Counted from the first letter of the stretch, positions 8,749-19,908 are shown. The stretch is DNA of 64,000 nucleotides from Pseudonocardia hydrocarbonoxydans (GCF_006539565.1 NZ_BJNG01000038.1:1-64000), one strand, 5' to 3'. Program-made: numbers and translations. The notes: a model not told the origin generated them from the sequence alone.

Positions 8749-9555
8749 GTGGTGGCTTCGTGGATCCCCCGCCTGCTCGCGTTGCTGCTCGTGGTCGGTG
8801 CCGTCGTCGGCTGCGGCGGGCCGGAACCCGCCGCCGCCGCGCTCACCCGCTACGACGACATCGACGAGCTGATCGCGGCCGTGTCGGCGCAGCAGCGCCT
8901 CGACCGCACGGCCCGGTTCAGCCTGCGGGGCGAGCTCATCGGCGCCGACGACGTCCGGCTGCGGTTCACCGGCGCGGGCGAGCTGCGGATCAGCGACGAC
9001 GACGTGGAGCTGTCGTTCACCCAGGTCGTCACGCAGCGGGGTGCCGACCCGCAGGAGACCGGCTTCGTGGTCCTGCCCGACGCGGTCTACCTGCGGATGC
9101 CGGCCGACGACGGCGACGACCGGCCGTGGGTGCGGGTCGACCCGGCCAGCACCGACCCGGACGCCCAGCAGCTCATCGCGCAGGCCGACCAGCTCACCGA
9201 GCGCGCCGACCTCACCGTCACCCTGGCCCGCTACGCCGACTCCACGCAGATCAGCGAGGCCGCCGACGACGTCATCGGCGGGGACCCGGCGGTGCGCTAC
9301 ACGATCGTCACCGACCTCGCCCGGGCCGCCGAGACCGCCACCGACCCCGCACTCAAGGCGCAGCTGGAGCAGCAGGTGCGGGCCGGGCTGACCCTCATCA
9401 CCTCCACGCTGTGGGTCGACTCCGCGCACCGGCCGCTGCGCAGCGCCGCCCGCCAGCAGCTCCCCGGCATCGGCACCCTGGCGATCACGAGCAGCTACCG
9501 CGACTGGGGCCAGGCCGCCACGATCGCCCCGCCGCCGGACAACCGGGTGCGCTGA
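8749..9555 (+). CDS. secreted lipoprotein, LppX/LprG-like fold (tentative)
   Basis: The 268-residue product starts with a hydrophobic signal peptide ending in a lipobox, VVGAVVGC, so residue 22 is probably the lipidated Cys. The mature part alternates short beta-like stretches (RFSLRGELIG, LRFTGAGELRI, GFVVLPDAVYLRM) with helices. This resembles the actinobacterial LppX/LprG and DUF1396-type lipoproteins that bind lipids between membrane and wall. GGAGG lies 4 bases before the GTG at 8749; a GTG at 8707 overlapping the rsgA stop is an alternative. It is probably cotranscribed with rsgA. Family placement is by pattern only. Confidence 0.75.
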   Translation: MVASWIPRLLALLLVVGAVVGCGGPEPAAAALTRYDDIDELIAAVSAQQRLDRTARFSLRGELIGADDVRLRFTGAGELRISDDDVELSFTQVVTQRGADPQETGFVVLPDAVYLRMPADDGDDRPWVRVDPASTDPDAQQLIAQADQLTERADLTVTLARYADSTQISEAADDVIGGDPAVRYTIVTDLARAAETATDPALKAQLEQQVRAGLTLITSTLWVDSAHRPLRSAARQQLPGIGTLAITSSYRDWGQAATIAPPPDNRVR

Positions 9556-9570
9556 GGCCCACTCGGCCCC

Positions 9571-9655
9571 GCGCACCGTCGGGCCCCACGCGCATCGTCG
9601 ACGGTGCGCGAGGGGCCGGAGGGTGCGCGGCGAGGGCGACGGTGCGCGCCGGCCG
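9571..9655. repeat. GGTGCGCG-rich 85-bp intergenic repeat, copy 1
   Basis: This non-coding block contains CGCACC/GGTGCG inverted arms around a short CGTCGAC-like centre, followed by two further GGTGCGCG words. A closely similar 85-bp block starts exactly 120 bases later. The region from 9556 to 9856 holds no gene. Confidence 0.75.
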
Positions 9656-9690
9656 CAGAGGACGCCGCCGACCGCTTCACACCCGGCCAC

Positions 9691-9775
9691 GCGCACCATC
9701 GCACCCCACGCGCACCCTCGACGGTGCGCGCCGGGCCGCAAGGTGCGCGCCGGGCCGAACGGTGCGCGTCGGCCG
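9691..9775. repeat. GGTGCGCG-rich 85-bp intergenic repeat, copy 2
   Basis: This is the second copy of the block at 9571. The same order of words is kept (GCGCACC, CACGCGCA, GACGGTGCGCG, GGTGCGCG, ACGGTGCGCG, GGCCG) with scattered substitutions. A shorter relative occurs at 25757-25806. No terminal repeats or transposase are associated with it. Confidence 0.75.
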
Positions 9776-9856
9776 GTGGCAGGGCGGGCCCGGTGGGTGT
9801 GGCGGGCGGGCGGGTGTCGGCGCGCGGGCCGCGGCCGCCGGGGTGAGACTGGGCCG

Positions 9857-11065
9857 GTGCTGCTCCCCACGCCCGAGCCGGGCACCGCCGTCGGCTGGGT
9901 CCGCGACCACCTCGCCGACCTGTGCTGCGACGAACCCGCCCCGTCCCCCGCGTTCCGGGGCGGGCAGCAGGCCGCCGACACCGCGCTCGCCACGCTCGAC
10001 CTCACCGGTTACGCGGCCCGCCGCAACGAGGTGCTCCCGGTGTCGCGCCGGGGCGCGACCCGGCTGTCGCCGTGGATCCGGCACGGCCTGATCGACCTGC
10101 CGACGGCCTGGGCGGCCGCCGCCGACGCCCCGCCGCGCGACCGCACCAAGTTCCGCGACGAGCTCGCCTGGCAGGAGTACGCCCGCCACCTCTACGCCCG
10201 GCTGGGCCGGCGCACCGCCTCCGCGCTGCGGGCCGCCCCGGCCCGCCCGGCGCGGTCGTGGGACGAGCCGTGGCCCGTGGAGATGAACTGCGTGGCGAGC
10301 TGCGTCGAGGAGTTGGAGACCGACGGCTGGCTGGTCAACCAGACCCGGATGTGGATGTCGTCGCAGTGGACCGTGCGCGCCGGGGCGGAGTGGACGGGCG
10401 GCGAGGACCGCTTCTTCACCCATCTGCTCGACGGCTCGCGCGCGGCCAACCGGCTGGGCTGGCAGTGGAGCATCGGGGCCGGCACCGGCAAGCCCTACGG
10501 CTTCTCGCGCTGGCAGGTGCAGAAGCGCGCGCCGCAGCTGTGCCGGGGTTGCGCCCTGCGCGACGCGTGCCCCATCCAGGACTGGCCGCCGGACGCCCCC
10601 GTCGACCGGCTCGACCCCGATCCGCGCATGCGCTCCGACCCCGACCCCGAGGCCACCGGCGGGCCGCGGGAACCGGCGGGCGAGGGCGACCCCGGGGCCG
10701 TGTGGCTCACCGCGGAGTCGCTCGGCGACGCCGACCCGGCGCTGGCGGCCCACCCCGACCTGCCCGCGGTGTTCGTGTTCGACGAGCCGCTCCTCGCGCG
10801 GCTTCGCCTGTCGGGCAAGCGCCTGGTGTTCCTCGCCGAGACCCTCGCCGACCTGGGCACCCGCCGCCCGGTCGAGGTGCGCCGCGGCGTCGTGGCCGAC
10901 GAGCTGGCCGGGCGCGCGGTGGCCGTCACGCACGCCCCCGTGCCCGGCTTCGCCCGGCGGGCCGCGGCCGTCGGCCCGGTGCGGGTGCACCCCTGGCCGT
11001 GGCTGTTCCGCCCGCACTCCGGCCCGGTGACCTCCTACAGCGCGTGGCGGAAGAAGGCGCGCTAG
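9857..11065 (+). CDS. photolyase/cryptochrome-like protein with permuted domain order
   Basis: The 402-residue protein begins with a photolyase-type FAD-binding helical domain (about 1-250). Its blocks TRLSPWIRHG, FRDELAWQEYARHL, GWLVNQTRMWMSSQ and HLLDGSRAANRLGWQW are the conserved flavin and DNA-lesion pocket region. A cluster LCRGCALRDACP follows and may bind metal. The C-terminal part (about 290-402: GAVWLTAESLGDADPAL, PAVFVFDEPLL, RLVFLAETLADL, HPWPWLFRP, VTSYSAWRKKAR) looks like the alpha/beta antenna domain that normally comes first. DNA repair or blue-light sensing is inferred; no classical N-terminal domain is present. The start is a GTG at 9857. The gene ends 4 bases inside the convergent DUF6912 gene. 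Confidence 0.8.
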   Translation: MLLPTPEPGTAVGWVRDHLADLCCDEPAPSPAFRGGQQAADTALATLDLTGYAARRNEVLPVSRRGATRLSPWIRHGLIDLPTAWAAAADAPPRDRTKFRDELAWQEYARHLYARLGRRTASALRAAPARPARSWDEPWPVEMNCVASCVEELETDGWLVNQTRMWMSSQWTVRAGAEWTGGEDRFFTHLLDGSRAANRLGWQWSIGAGTGKPYGFSRWQVQKRAPQLCRGCALRDACPIQDWPPDAPVDRLDPDPRMRSDPDPEATGGPREPAGEGDPGAVWLTAESLGDADPALAAHPDLPAVFVFDEPLLARLRLSGKRLVFLAETLADLGTRRPVEVRRGVVADELAGRAVAVTHAPVPGFARRAAAVGPVRVHPWPWLFRPHSGPVTSYSAWRKKAR

Positions 11066-11565
11066 CCCAGCTCCACCAGGAACGCGATCTCCGAGGGGTC
11101 ATACCAGGCCAGCTCGTGGTCCTGCGCCTCGCCGATGAGGAACTCGGCGTCGAGGTCGCCCATGTCGGCGGCGTCGACCGCGCCCGCGGCCTGCCGCACG
11201 GCGTACTCCGCCTCCTCGGTGTCGACGTGCACCGCGGCGACCGCCGACATCGGCACCCCGCCGGAGATCCGCACCGCGCCGTCGTCGAGGTCGGGGCGCA
11301 GGGTGGCGTCGACGTCGGCGGCCACCACCACCCGCCGTGCGGGTACGTCGTTCTCCCCCAGCCCGAACTCGACGCCGAGCAGCCGCAGCGACGCGCGGGC
11401 GGCCTCGGCCATCGCCGCGTACTCCAGCTCCTCCTCGTCGCCCGCGGCGTAGCTCTCGCGCAGCTTCGGGGTGAGCGCGAACGCCGTGCCGCCCATCGGG
11501 TCGAGGCGGCCGTTCTTCACCATCCGCGCCAGCATCGGCCAGGTCGCCGGGACGTAGACCCTCAT
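11062..11565 (-). CDS. DUF6912-family actinobacterial hypothetical protein
   Basis: The 167-residue product opens with MRVYVPATWPMLARM and carries FALTPKLRESYAAGDEEELE then YAAMAEAARASLRLL. I recall these from small conserved actinobacterial proteins annotated as DUF6912. It is acidic, with no membrane segment and no known catalytic motif; function unknown. The ATG at 11565 shares a base with the stop of the WS/DGAT gene (TGATG), so it is very likely in that operon. Its end overlaps the convergent photolyase-like gene by 4 bases. Confidence 0.8.
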   Translation of the reverse strand: MRVYVPATWPMLARMVKNGRLDPMGGTAFALTPKLRESYAAGDEEELEYAAMAEAARASLRLLGVEFGLGENDVPARRVVVAADVDATLRPDLDDGAVRISGGVPMSAVAAVHVDTEEAEYAVRQAAGAVDAADMGDLDAEFLIGEAQDHELAWYDPSEIAFLVELG

Positions 11566-13001
11566 CAGTTCACCGTTCCCACGAGCTCCTCGAGTGCCTC
11601 GTCGACGAGGCCGGCCAGCACCTCGACGTCGGGCATGGCGTCGCGGTCGCCGTTGAAGCCGTAGTAGACACCACCGTCGTAGGACGTCAGCCCGATGGCC
11701 AGCGCCTGCCCCTTCGCCAGCGGGACGACGGGGAACATCTCCAGCATCCGGGCGCCCGCGGCGTAGAGCGGGAACTGCGGGCCGGGGACGTTGGTGACGA
11801 CCAGGTTGAAGATCCGCTTCGACATGCCGCTCGCCGCGCGGGCGCCCAGCGCGTGCAGCGTGGGCGGGGCGAACCCGCCGATCCGCACGAGCGTGTCGGC
11901 CCCGACGGAGTGCGCCGAGGCCGTGTGCTCGCGCATCGCGTGCGTGACGTGGTGCAGCCGCACGACCGGGCTGGGCTCGCCGACGGGCAGGTCGACGATG
12001 AACGACGACACCCGGTTGCCCAGCGAACCCGCCGTGGCGCTGCTGGGGACGTCGGCCTCGCCGCGGACCGACAGCGGCACCATCGCCCGCACCGACGAGC
12101 CCGCGCGCACCGGCTCGCCGCGGGAGAGCAGCCAGTCGCGCAGCGCGCCCGCGACGACGCTGAGCACCACGTCGTTGACGGTGCACCCGTGTGCCGCCCG
12201 CACCCGGCGGTAGGCCTCCAGCTCCGTGCGCGCGATCGCGAAGCGCCGCTGGGTGGAGATGTCGACGTTGAGCGGGGTGCCCGGGGCGCGCCTGCTCGCC
12301 GTGCGGGCCATCGAGAACAGCTGCCCGAACCCGCCGGCGACCTTCCCGACGGTGGCCACCGCGTCGCCCGCCGCCGCGACGGCCGTCTCGACGACCAGCC
12401 CCGGCCGGGCCACGGCCTCGGCGACCGCCCCCATCACCAGCTCGACGTCGGTGGGCTCCGGGCGGGGCATCCACAGCTCCGGATGGGTCCCCGGCCCGCG
12501 GGCCCGGCCGTCGCCGTTCGTCTCGGGGGCGGCGACGTCGAGGATCACCTGACCGATGTCGATGGCGCTGATGCCGTCGACCATGGCCTGGTGGGTCTTG
12601 GTGAGGATCGCCGACCGGCCGCCCTCCAGCCCCTCGACCAGGTACATCTCCCACAGCGGGCGCGTCGGGTCGAGCGGGCGCGACATCAGCCGCGCCACCA
12701 GCTCCGTCAGCTGCTCGTCGGAGCCGGGCTTGGGCAGGGCGGAGCGGCGGACGTGGTAGGCGACGTCGAAGTCGACGTCGTCGACCCACACCGGCCGGGC
12801 CAGGTTGGCCGGGACGTGGCGCACCTTCTGGCGGTAGCGGGGCACCAGCGCGATGCGCTGCTCCACCAGACCCACCAGGGTGTCGTAGTCGAAGCCCGAC
12901 GGGGGCCGCTCGACGATCGAGACGGCTCCGACGTGCATCGGCGTGGTCGGCTGCTCGAGGTAGAGGAACGAGGCGTCGAGGGGCGAGAGCCGGGGCGGCA
13001 T
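11565..13001 (-). CDS. wax ester synthase/diacylglycerol acyltransferase (WS/DGAT) family protein
   Basis: This 478-residue acyltransferase belongs to the Tgs family that makes triacylglycerol or wax esters from acyl-CoA. The N-terminal LSPLDASFLYLEQPTTPMHV is characteristic, as is the WEMYLVEGLEGGRSAILTK block. The catalytic motif reads HQAMVDG, so the first position of HHxxxDG is kept but the second His is Gln. Further on are NDVVLSVVAGALRDWL and TNVPGPQFPLYAAG. I placed the start at the ATG at 13001 (MPPRLSPLDAS) because the divergent methyltransferase begins at 13025. Rv3234c (tgs3) holds the equivalent place in mycobacteria. Confidence 0.9.
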   Translation of the reverse strand: MPPRLSPLDASFLYLEQPTTPMHVGAVSIVERPPSGFDYDTLVGLVEQRIALVPRYRQKVRHVPANLARPVWVDDVDFDVAYHVRRSALPKPGSDEQLTELVARLMSRPLDPTRPLWEMYLVEGLEGGRSAILTKTHQAMVDGISAIDIGQVILDVAAPETNGDGRARGPGTHPELWMPRPEPTDVELVMGAVAEAVARPGLVVETAVAAAGDAVATVGKVAGGFGQLFSMARTASRRAPGTPLNVDISTQRRFAIARTELEAYRRVRAAHGCTVNDVVLSVVAGALRDWLLSRGEPVRAGSSVRAMVPLSVRGEADVPSSATAGSLGNRVSSFIVDLPVGEPSPVVRLHHVTHAMREHTASAHSVGADTLVRIGGFAPPTLHALGARAASGMSKRIFNLVVTNVPGPQFPLYAAGARMLEMFPVVPLAKGQALAIGLTSYDGGVYYGFNGDRDAMPDVEVLAGLVDEALEELVGTVN

Positions 13002-13024
13002 GGGCCTGATCCTAGGCTGCGCGG

Positions 13025-13801
13025 GTGCCGGACCCCCGTTCGCCGAAGGCTCGTTCACCCAAAGACACCTTCATCACCGTGTACGGCCGCAAGCCCGTGC
13101 AGGAGGCGCTGGAGGACCCCGACCTGCGGGTCGACAAGGTGATCCTCGCCGAGGGGCTGCACGGCGGGCCGGTCCGCGCGATCCTCGACGCCGCCCGCGC
13201 CCGCGGGGTCCCGGTGCAGCGCGCCAGCGCCCACCGCGTCAAGGTGCTCGCCGGCAACGGGCGCCACGACCAGGGCGTGCTCGCCGACGTCGTCGCACCG
13301 CGGATGGCCCCGGTCGCCGAGTTCCTCGACGCGCTGGCCCCCGGCGCGCCCGCCGCCGTGCTGGTGCTCGACCGCGTCACCAACCCGGCGAACGTCGGCA
13401 TGATCCTGCGCAGCGCCACCGCCGCCGGTCTCGACGGCGTGCTGCTCCCCCGCCGCGGCGTCCCGGCGATCGACCCGCTGGTCGTCAAGGCCTCGGCGGG
13501 GGTGGCGTTCCGGGCGCCGGTGCTGCGCGCGGGCACCGTCGAGGAGGGCTGCACCGCCCTGCGCGACGCCGGGTTCGCCCTGCACGGTCTCGACGCCGGC
13601 GGGTCGTCGCTGCTCGACGCCGACCTGCCGCCGCGGGTGGCGCTGGTGCTGGGCAACGAGACCGACGGCCTGTCCGCGACCGTGCGCCCGCTGCTCGACG
13701 GCGTCCTCGGCATCCCCATGCACGGCGGCGTCGAGTCGCTGGGCGTGGCCAGCGCCGGGGCGGTGACGGCGTTCGAGCTCGCCCGCAGGCGCCACGCGTG
13801 A
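13025..13801 (+). CDS. rlmB: SpoU-family rRNA (guanosine-2'-O-)methyltransferase
   Basis: The 258-residue protein has an N-terminal substrate-binding domain (VYGRKPVQEALED, then KVLAGNGRHDQGVLADV) and a C-terminal SPOUT knot with the three SpoU motifs: LVLDRVTNPANVGMILRSA, PRVALVLGNETDGLS and IPMHGGVESLGVASAGAVTA. It uses SAM to methylate a ribose in 23S rRNA; RlmB-like is the best guess, TsnR/TrmH-type being an alternative. A GTG at 13025 is used. The gap to the divergent WS/DGAT start is only 23 bases, so the transcript may be leaderless. Confidence 0.87.
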   Translation: MPDPRSPKARSPKDTFITVYGRKPVQEALEDPDLRVDKVILAEGLHGGPVRAILDAARARGVPVQRASAHRVKVLAGNGRHDQGVLADVVAPRMAPVAEFLDALAPGAPAAVLVLDRVTNPANVGMILRSATAAGLDGVLLPRRGVPAIDPLVVKASAGVAFRAPVLRAGTVEEGCTALRDAGFALHGLDAGGSSLLDADLPPRVALVLGNETDGLSATVRPLLDGVLGIPMHGGVESLGVASAGAVTAFELARRRHA

Positions 13802-13840
13802 GCACTGTGCGCGGGCCCGGGGCCGCCTAACCTGGAGGCC

Positions 13841-15061
13841 ATGGTCCAGCGTCGCCTCCCCCGCCCGTCCGAGCTCGCACCCCTGCTCCGCCCGGCGCCG
13901 ATCCGGTGGAACGGCACCGATCGGCGCCTGGCCAAGGCCGCCAGCATCGCCGACCTGCGCCGCATCGCCCGGCGCCGCACGCCGCGGGCGGTGTTCGACT
14001 ACACCGACGGCGCCGCCGACGGCGAGCTGTCGCTGAACCGGGCCCGCGACGCGTTCAACCGCGTGGAGTTCTCGCCCACCGTGCTGCGCGACGTCTCCGA
14101 GGTCGACACCGGCCGCGACATCCTGGGCGTGCGCGCGAACCTCCCCTTCGCGTTCGGGCCCACCGGCTTCACGCGGATGATGAACCACGAGGGCGAGCGG
14201 GCCGTCGCGGCCGTCGCGGAGCGGGTCGGCATCCCCTACGCCCTGTCGACGATGGGCACCACGACCATCGAGGACGTCGCCGCGGCCGCGCCCGGGGCCC
14301 GCCGCTGGTTCCAGCTCTACCTCTGGCGCGACCGCTCCGTGGCCAAGGACCTCGTGCAGCGCGCCGCCGACTCCGGCTACGACACGCTCATGCTCACCGT
14401 CGACACACCCGTCGGCGGGGCCCGGCTGCGCGACGTCCACAACGGGCTGACGATCCCGCCCGCGCTGTCGCTCAAGACCTTCGTCGACGGGGCGATGCAC
14501 CCCCACTGGTGGGTCAACCTGCTCACCACCGACCCGCTGACCTTCGCCAGCCTGGAGTCCACCGACGGCACCGTCGCCGAGCTCATCAACCGCGTCTTCG
14601 ACCCGGCGCTGACCATGGACGACGTCGACTGGCTGCGCGGCACCTGGCCCGGGAAGCTGGTGATCAAGGGCATCCAGAGCGTCGACGACGCCCGCCGCGT
14701 GGTCGACGCCGGCGCCGACGCGGTGCTGCTGTCCAACCACGGCGGCCGCCAGCTCGACCGCGCGCCGGTGCCGCTGGAGCTGGTGCCCCCGGTCGTCGAC
14801 GCGGTGGGCGACCGGGCCGAGGTGTGGGTCGACACCGGTATCACCCACGGCGCCGACATCGTCGCCGCGATCGCCTTCGGTGCGCGCGCCGCGCTGATCG
14901 GGCGCGCCTACCTCTACGGGCTGATGGCGGGCGGGCAGCGGGGCGTGGAGAAGGCGGTGGAGATCCTCGCGGGCGAGATCGTGCGGACGATGCAGCTCAT
15001 GGGCGTCGGCAGCGTCGACGAGCTGCGGCCTTCACACGTTCGGCTTCGTTCGATCGGGTGA
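13841..15061 (+). CDS. lldD: FMN-dependent alpha-hydroxy acid dehydrogenase (L-lactate dehydrogenase type)
   Basis: The 406-residue enzyme is a TIM-barrel flavoprotein. Visible are the N-terminal SIADLRRIARRRTPRAVFDY block, the FMN site PTGFTRMMNHEGE and STMGTTTIEDVA, the substrate Tyr in WFQLYLWRD, TVDTPVGGARLRD, the FMN lysine in KLVIKGIQSVDDA, and the catalytic His/Arg in LLSNHGGRQLD. Such enzymes oxidise L-lactate or a similar 2-hydroxy acid and pass electrons to quinone or oxygen. The mycofactocin-linked dehydrogenase MftD is a close relative, but no mft genes are present here. The ATG is at 13841. Confidence 0.9.
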   Translation: MVQRRLPRPSELAPLLRPAPIRWNGTDRRLAKAASIADLRRIARRRTPRAVFDYTDGAADGELSLNRARDAFNRVEFSPTVLRDVSEVDTGRDILGVRANLPFAFGPTGFTRMMNHEGERAVAAVAERVGIPYALSTMGTTTIEDVAAAAPGARRWFQLYLWRDRSVAKDLVQRAADSGYDTLMLTVDTPVGGARLRDVHNGLTIPPALSLKTFVDGAMHPHWWVNLLTTDPLTFASLESTDGTVAELINRVFDPALTMDDVDWLRGTWPGKLVIKGIQSVDDARRVVDAGADAVLLSNHGGRQLDRAPVPLELVPPVVDAVGDRAEVWVDTGITHGADIVAAIAFGARAALIGRAYLYGLMAGGQRGVEKAVEILAGEIVRTMQLMGVGSVDELRPSHVRLRSIG

Positions 15062-15105
15062 ATGCGGATGTTGCATTCGCCGGTGATCCACGCCAGGGTG
15101 CGGGT

Positions 15106-15363
15106 ATGAGCTTCCTGGACAAGGCAAAGGACCTGTTGAACCAGCACGACGACAAGGTGGACCAGGGTCTCGACAAGGTGGGCGAGGCCGCCAAGGGCCG
15201 GTTCGCCGGGCACGAGGGCCACATCGACAACATCGTCGACCAGGCGCAGCAGCGGACCGGGGCGGGCGACACCACCCAGGCGCCGCCGCCCGCGCCCGCC
15301 GAGGGTGCGCCGGCCGACGAGCAGCAGCACGAGACGCCGCCGCCCGCTCCGCCGCAGCAGTGA
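15106..15363 (+). CDS. small antitoxin-like protein (Rv0909 family)
   Basis: The 85-residue protein has a charged helical N-terminal half (SFLDKAKDLLNQHDDKVDQG, then KVGEAAKGRFAGHEGHIDNI) and a Pro/Ala/Gln-rich tail. The MSFLDKAKDL start and DKVDxGxDKxG pattern match small actinobacterial proteins annotated as antitoxins (Rv0909 type). No partner toxin is adjacent, so a toxin-antitoxin role is doubtful; a CsbD-like stress function is an alternative. The ATG at 15106 lies 44 bases after lldD. A strong terminator follows. Confidence 0.75.
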   Translation: MSFLDKAKDLLNQHDDKVDQGLDKVGEAAKGRFAGHEGHIDNIVDQAQQRTGAGDTTQAPPPAPAEGAPADEQQHETPPPAPPQQ

Positions 15364-15369
15364 CGACCC

Positions 15370-15410
15370 GGGACCGCCCCCGGTGGCGACCGGCCACCGG
15401 GGGCGGTCCC
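15370..15410. terminator. 18-bp perfect hairpin terminator
   Basis: An uninterrupted 18-bp inverted repeat (15370-15387 with 15393-15410) encloses a 5-base loop. It begins 7 bases after the antitoxin-like gene and ends 2 bases before the convergent HAD gene stop, so it should act in both directions. Confidence 0.9.
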
Positions 15411-15411
15411 G

Positions 15412-15786
15412 TCACGTGAGCCCGAGCAGCACCTCGACCTCGTCGACGGTGCGCTCCGGGTCCACGTGGTGCACGACCACCGCGCCCGCCTCCCGGGCGC
15501 CCCGCACGTTCACGGCCAGGTCGTCGACGACCACGCACTCGTCGACGCCGAGCCCCAGTAGCCCCGCGGTCCGCCGGAACACCTCCGGGTCGGGCTTGCG
15601 AACACCGAGCGCGGGGCCGAGCACGAGCACGTCGAACAGGGCGGCCAGTTCGTCGGACACCGCGTGCGCGTCGGACACCAGCGCCGTGGGGCACCCGGCG
15701 GCCCGCGCCCGGCGCACCAGCTCCAGCACCTCGGGCCCGTCGGTGAGCACCCCGCCGAGGTCCATGACCAGCCCGCGCAACGGCAC
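15412..15786 (-). CDS. short HAD-superfamily hydrolase
   Basis: The 124-residue product has HAD motif I as MDLGGVLTDG, motif II TALVSDA, motif III RKPDPEVFRR and motif IV VVVDDLAVNVRGA. This is the layout of a phosphoglycolate-phosphatase/YihX-like subgroup with a Gly in place of the second motif I Asp. It is short and lacks most of a cap domain, so the substrate cannot be inferred. I used the GTG at 15786, which puts motif I near residue 8 as in relatives; longer in-frame extensions are Arg/Gly-rich. The promoter probably lies in the 94-base divergent gap. Confidence 0.78.
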   Translation of the reverse strand: MPLRGLVMDLGGVLTDGPEVLELVRRARAAGCPTALVSDAHAVSDELAALFDVLVLGPALGVRKPDPEVFRRTAGLLGLGVDECVVVDDLAVNVRGAREAGAVVVHHVDPERTVDEVEVLLGLT

Positions 15787-15880
15787 CGGACCACCGTAGA
15801 CCGCTTCGCCGCCGGACCGTACGGACCCGAACCGATCCGACCGGCCCCGCCGGGCGTCGCCGGCGCCGCACCCTCCCGGC

Positions 15881-16315
15881 ATGACGATCCTGGCGACGCC
15901 CACCCGCCCGCGCATCCGTGCCGCCTCCTACGAGCCCACCCCGGGTCCGGTCACGGCACCGGCCCGGGCCCGCCCGCCGTCGCCGACGCCTGCCGCGGAC
16001 CCCCCGGACGCCCGGGTCGCGATCACCCGGCTGCTGCGGCTGGGCTGCGAGGTCCTCGACGGGCGTCGCCCGCCCGGGCAGCTCGCCGCGCACTCCGCCG
16101 AGGAGGTGGTGCGCTACTGGCGGGTGGTCGCGGCCCGGCGCCCGGTGCCGCGCCGGTCACCCGCGCGCTTCCACCGCGTCCGGCTCTGCCATCCGCGGCC
16201 CGACGCCGCCGAGGTGGCGCTGGCCGTCGAGCTCGACGGCGGGGTGCGGGCCCTCGCCGCCCGGTTCGACCTGGCCGACGGGCGCTGGCGCTGGACCGCC
16301 GTCCGCATCGGCTGA
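15881..16315 (+). CDS. Rv3235-family hypothetical protein
   Basis: This 144-residue protein has a Pro/Ala/Arg-rich N-terminal half and a conserved C-terminal domain including RYWRVVAARRP, FHRVRLCHPRPDAAEVAL and WRWTAVRIG. The ending matches actinobacterial proteins named after Rv3235, which lies between tgs3 and secA1 in mycobacteria, as here. Function is unknown; RNA or protein binding in the SecA neighbourhood has been guessed but nothing in the sequence proves it. Its last 159 bases overlap the convergent MarR reading frame. Confidence 0.8.
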   Translation: MTILATPTRPRIRAASYEPTPGPVTAPARARPPSPTPAADPPDARVAITRLLRLGCEVLDGRRPPGQLAAHSAEEVVRYWRVVAARRPVPRRSPARFHRVRLCHPRPDAAEVALAVELDGGVRALAARFDLADGRWRWTAVRIG

Positions 16316-16756
16316 GGCCGGCGGCACGACCCCGTCCAGGGCCGCGAGTACCGCACACAGGTAGCCGCGGACGGCCGCCTCCGACCCCGGGGGCGGCTGT
16401 GGCACCCGGGCGCGCAGCTCGCGGCCGACCGCGGCGAACGCGGCGGCGTAGCGCGCCGAGCCGGCACCGGTGACCCCGACCCGCACGACCCGGCGGTCGA
16501 CCGCGTCGCGGACCCGCACGACCTCGCCCGCGCGCTCCAGCGCGTCGACGACCGGGGTGAGGGTGGCCGGCGCCACGCCGAGTGCGGCCGCCAGGTCCCG
16601 GTGAGCCGCGGGTCGGCCGCGGACCAGCACGCCGAGGACCCCCAACGAGGTCGGGGTGAGCCCGTGGGCGGCGACGACCCGCCGCAGCAGGCGGTCGACC
16701 GCCTGCCCGGCCCGCGGGAGCAGCAGGTCGGGCAGGAGCAGGTCCGGTTCCGTCAC
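16157..16756 (-). CDS. MarR-family transcription regulator
   Basis: The 199-residue product carries a winged helix: LTPTSLGVLGVLVRGRP, AAHRDLAAALGVAPATLTPV as the recognition part, VDALERAGEVVRVRDAVDRR and VVRVGVTGAGSARY as the wing. The core family length is about 145 residues. Here a Gly/Pro-rich tail of about 50 residues continues antisense through the 3' end of the Rv3235-like gene. The start is a GTG at 16756. The target operon is not apparent; secA lies just upstream on the same strand with a 49-base gap. Confidence 0.78.
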   Translation of the reverse strand: MTEPDLLLPDLLLPRAGQAVDRLLRRVVAAHGLTPTSLGVLGVLVRGRPAAHRDLAAALGVAPATLTPVVDALERAGEVVRVRDAVDRRVVRVGVTGAGSARYAAAFAAVGRELRARVPQPPPGSEAAVRGYLCAVLAALDGVVPPASADADGGPAPAPVGQVEPGGEGPHPAVELDGQRHLGGVGPRMAEPDAVEARG

Positions 16757-16805
16757 ACCCCGCACGCTAGGGCGCGCGGCCCGCGCGGCGGGGCGGTTCG
16801 GGAAA

Positions 16806-19760
<2,955 letters not shown>

Positions 19761-19863
19761 AGCTGAAACCTCATTCACGTCGCGGTCAGGTCGCAGCACG
19801 CCAGCCGAGGCGGCGCACTGCCCGTCCAGGGTAGCGAAGCACCCGGACCCACCTGCACAACGC

Positions 19864-19908
19864 CGAGGGGGCGGCCCGCGTTCCGTGGAACGCGTGACCG
19901 CCCCCTCG
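19864..19908 (-). terminator. hairpin terminator after hpf
   Basis: CGAGGGGGCGG pairs with CCGCCCCCTCG (11 bp) around an inner CGCGTTCC/GGAACGCG stem. It begins 18 bases after the hpf stop and lies about 100 bases before the secA start, separating the two units. Confidence 0.8.

Noticed and set aside
9571..9775. Possible CRISPR
   Set aside because: Only two copies, repeats longer than spacers and no cas genes.
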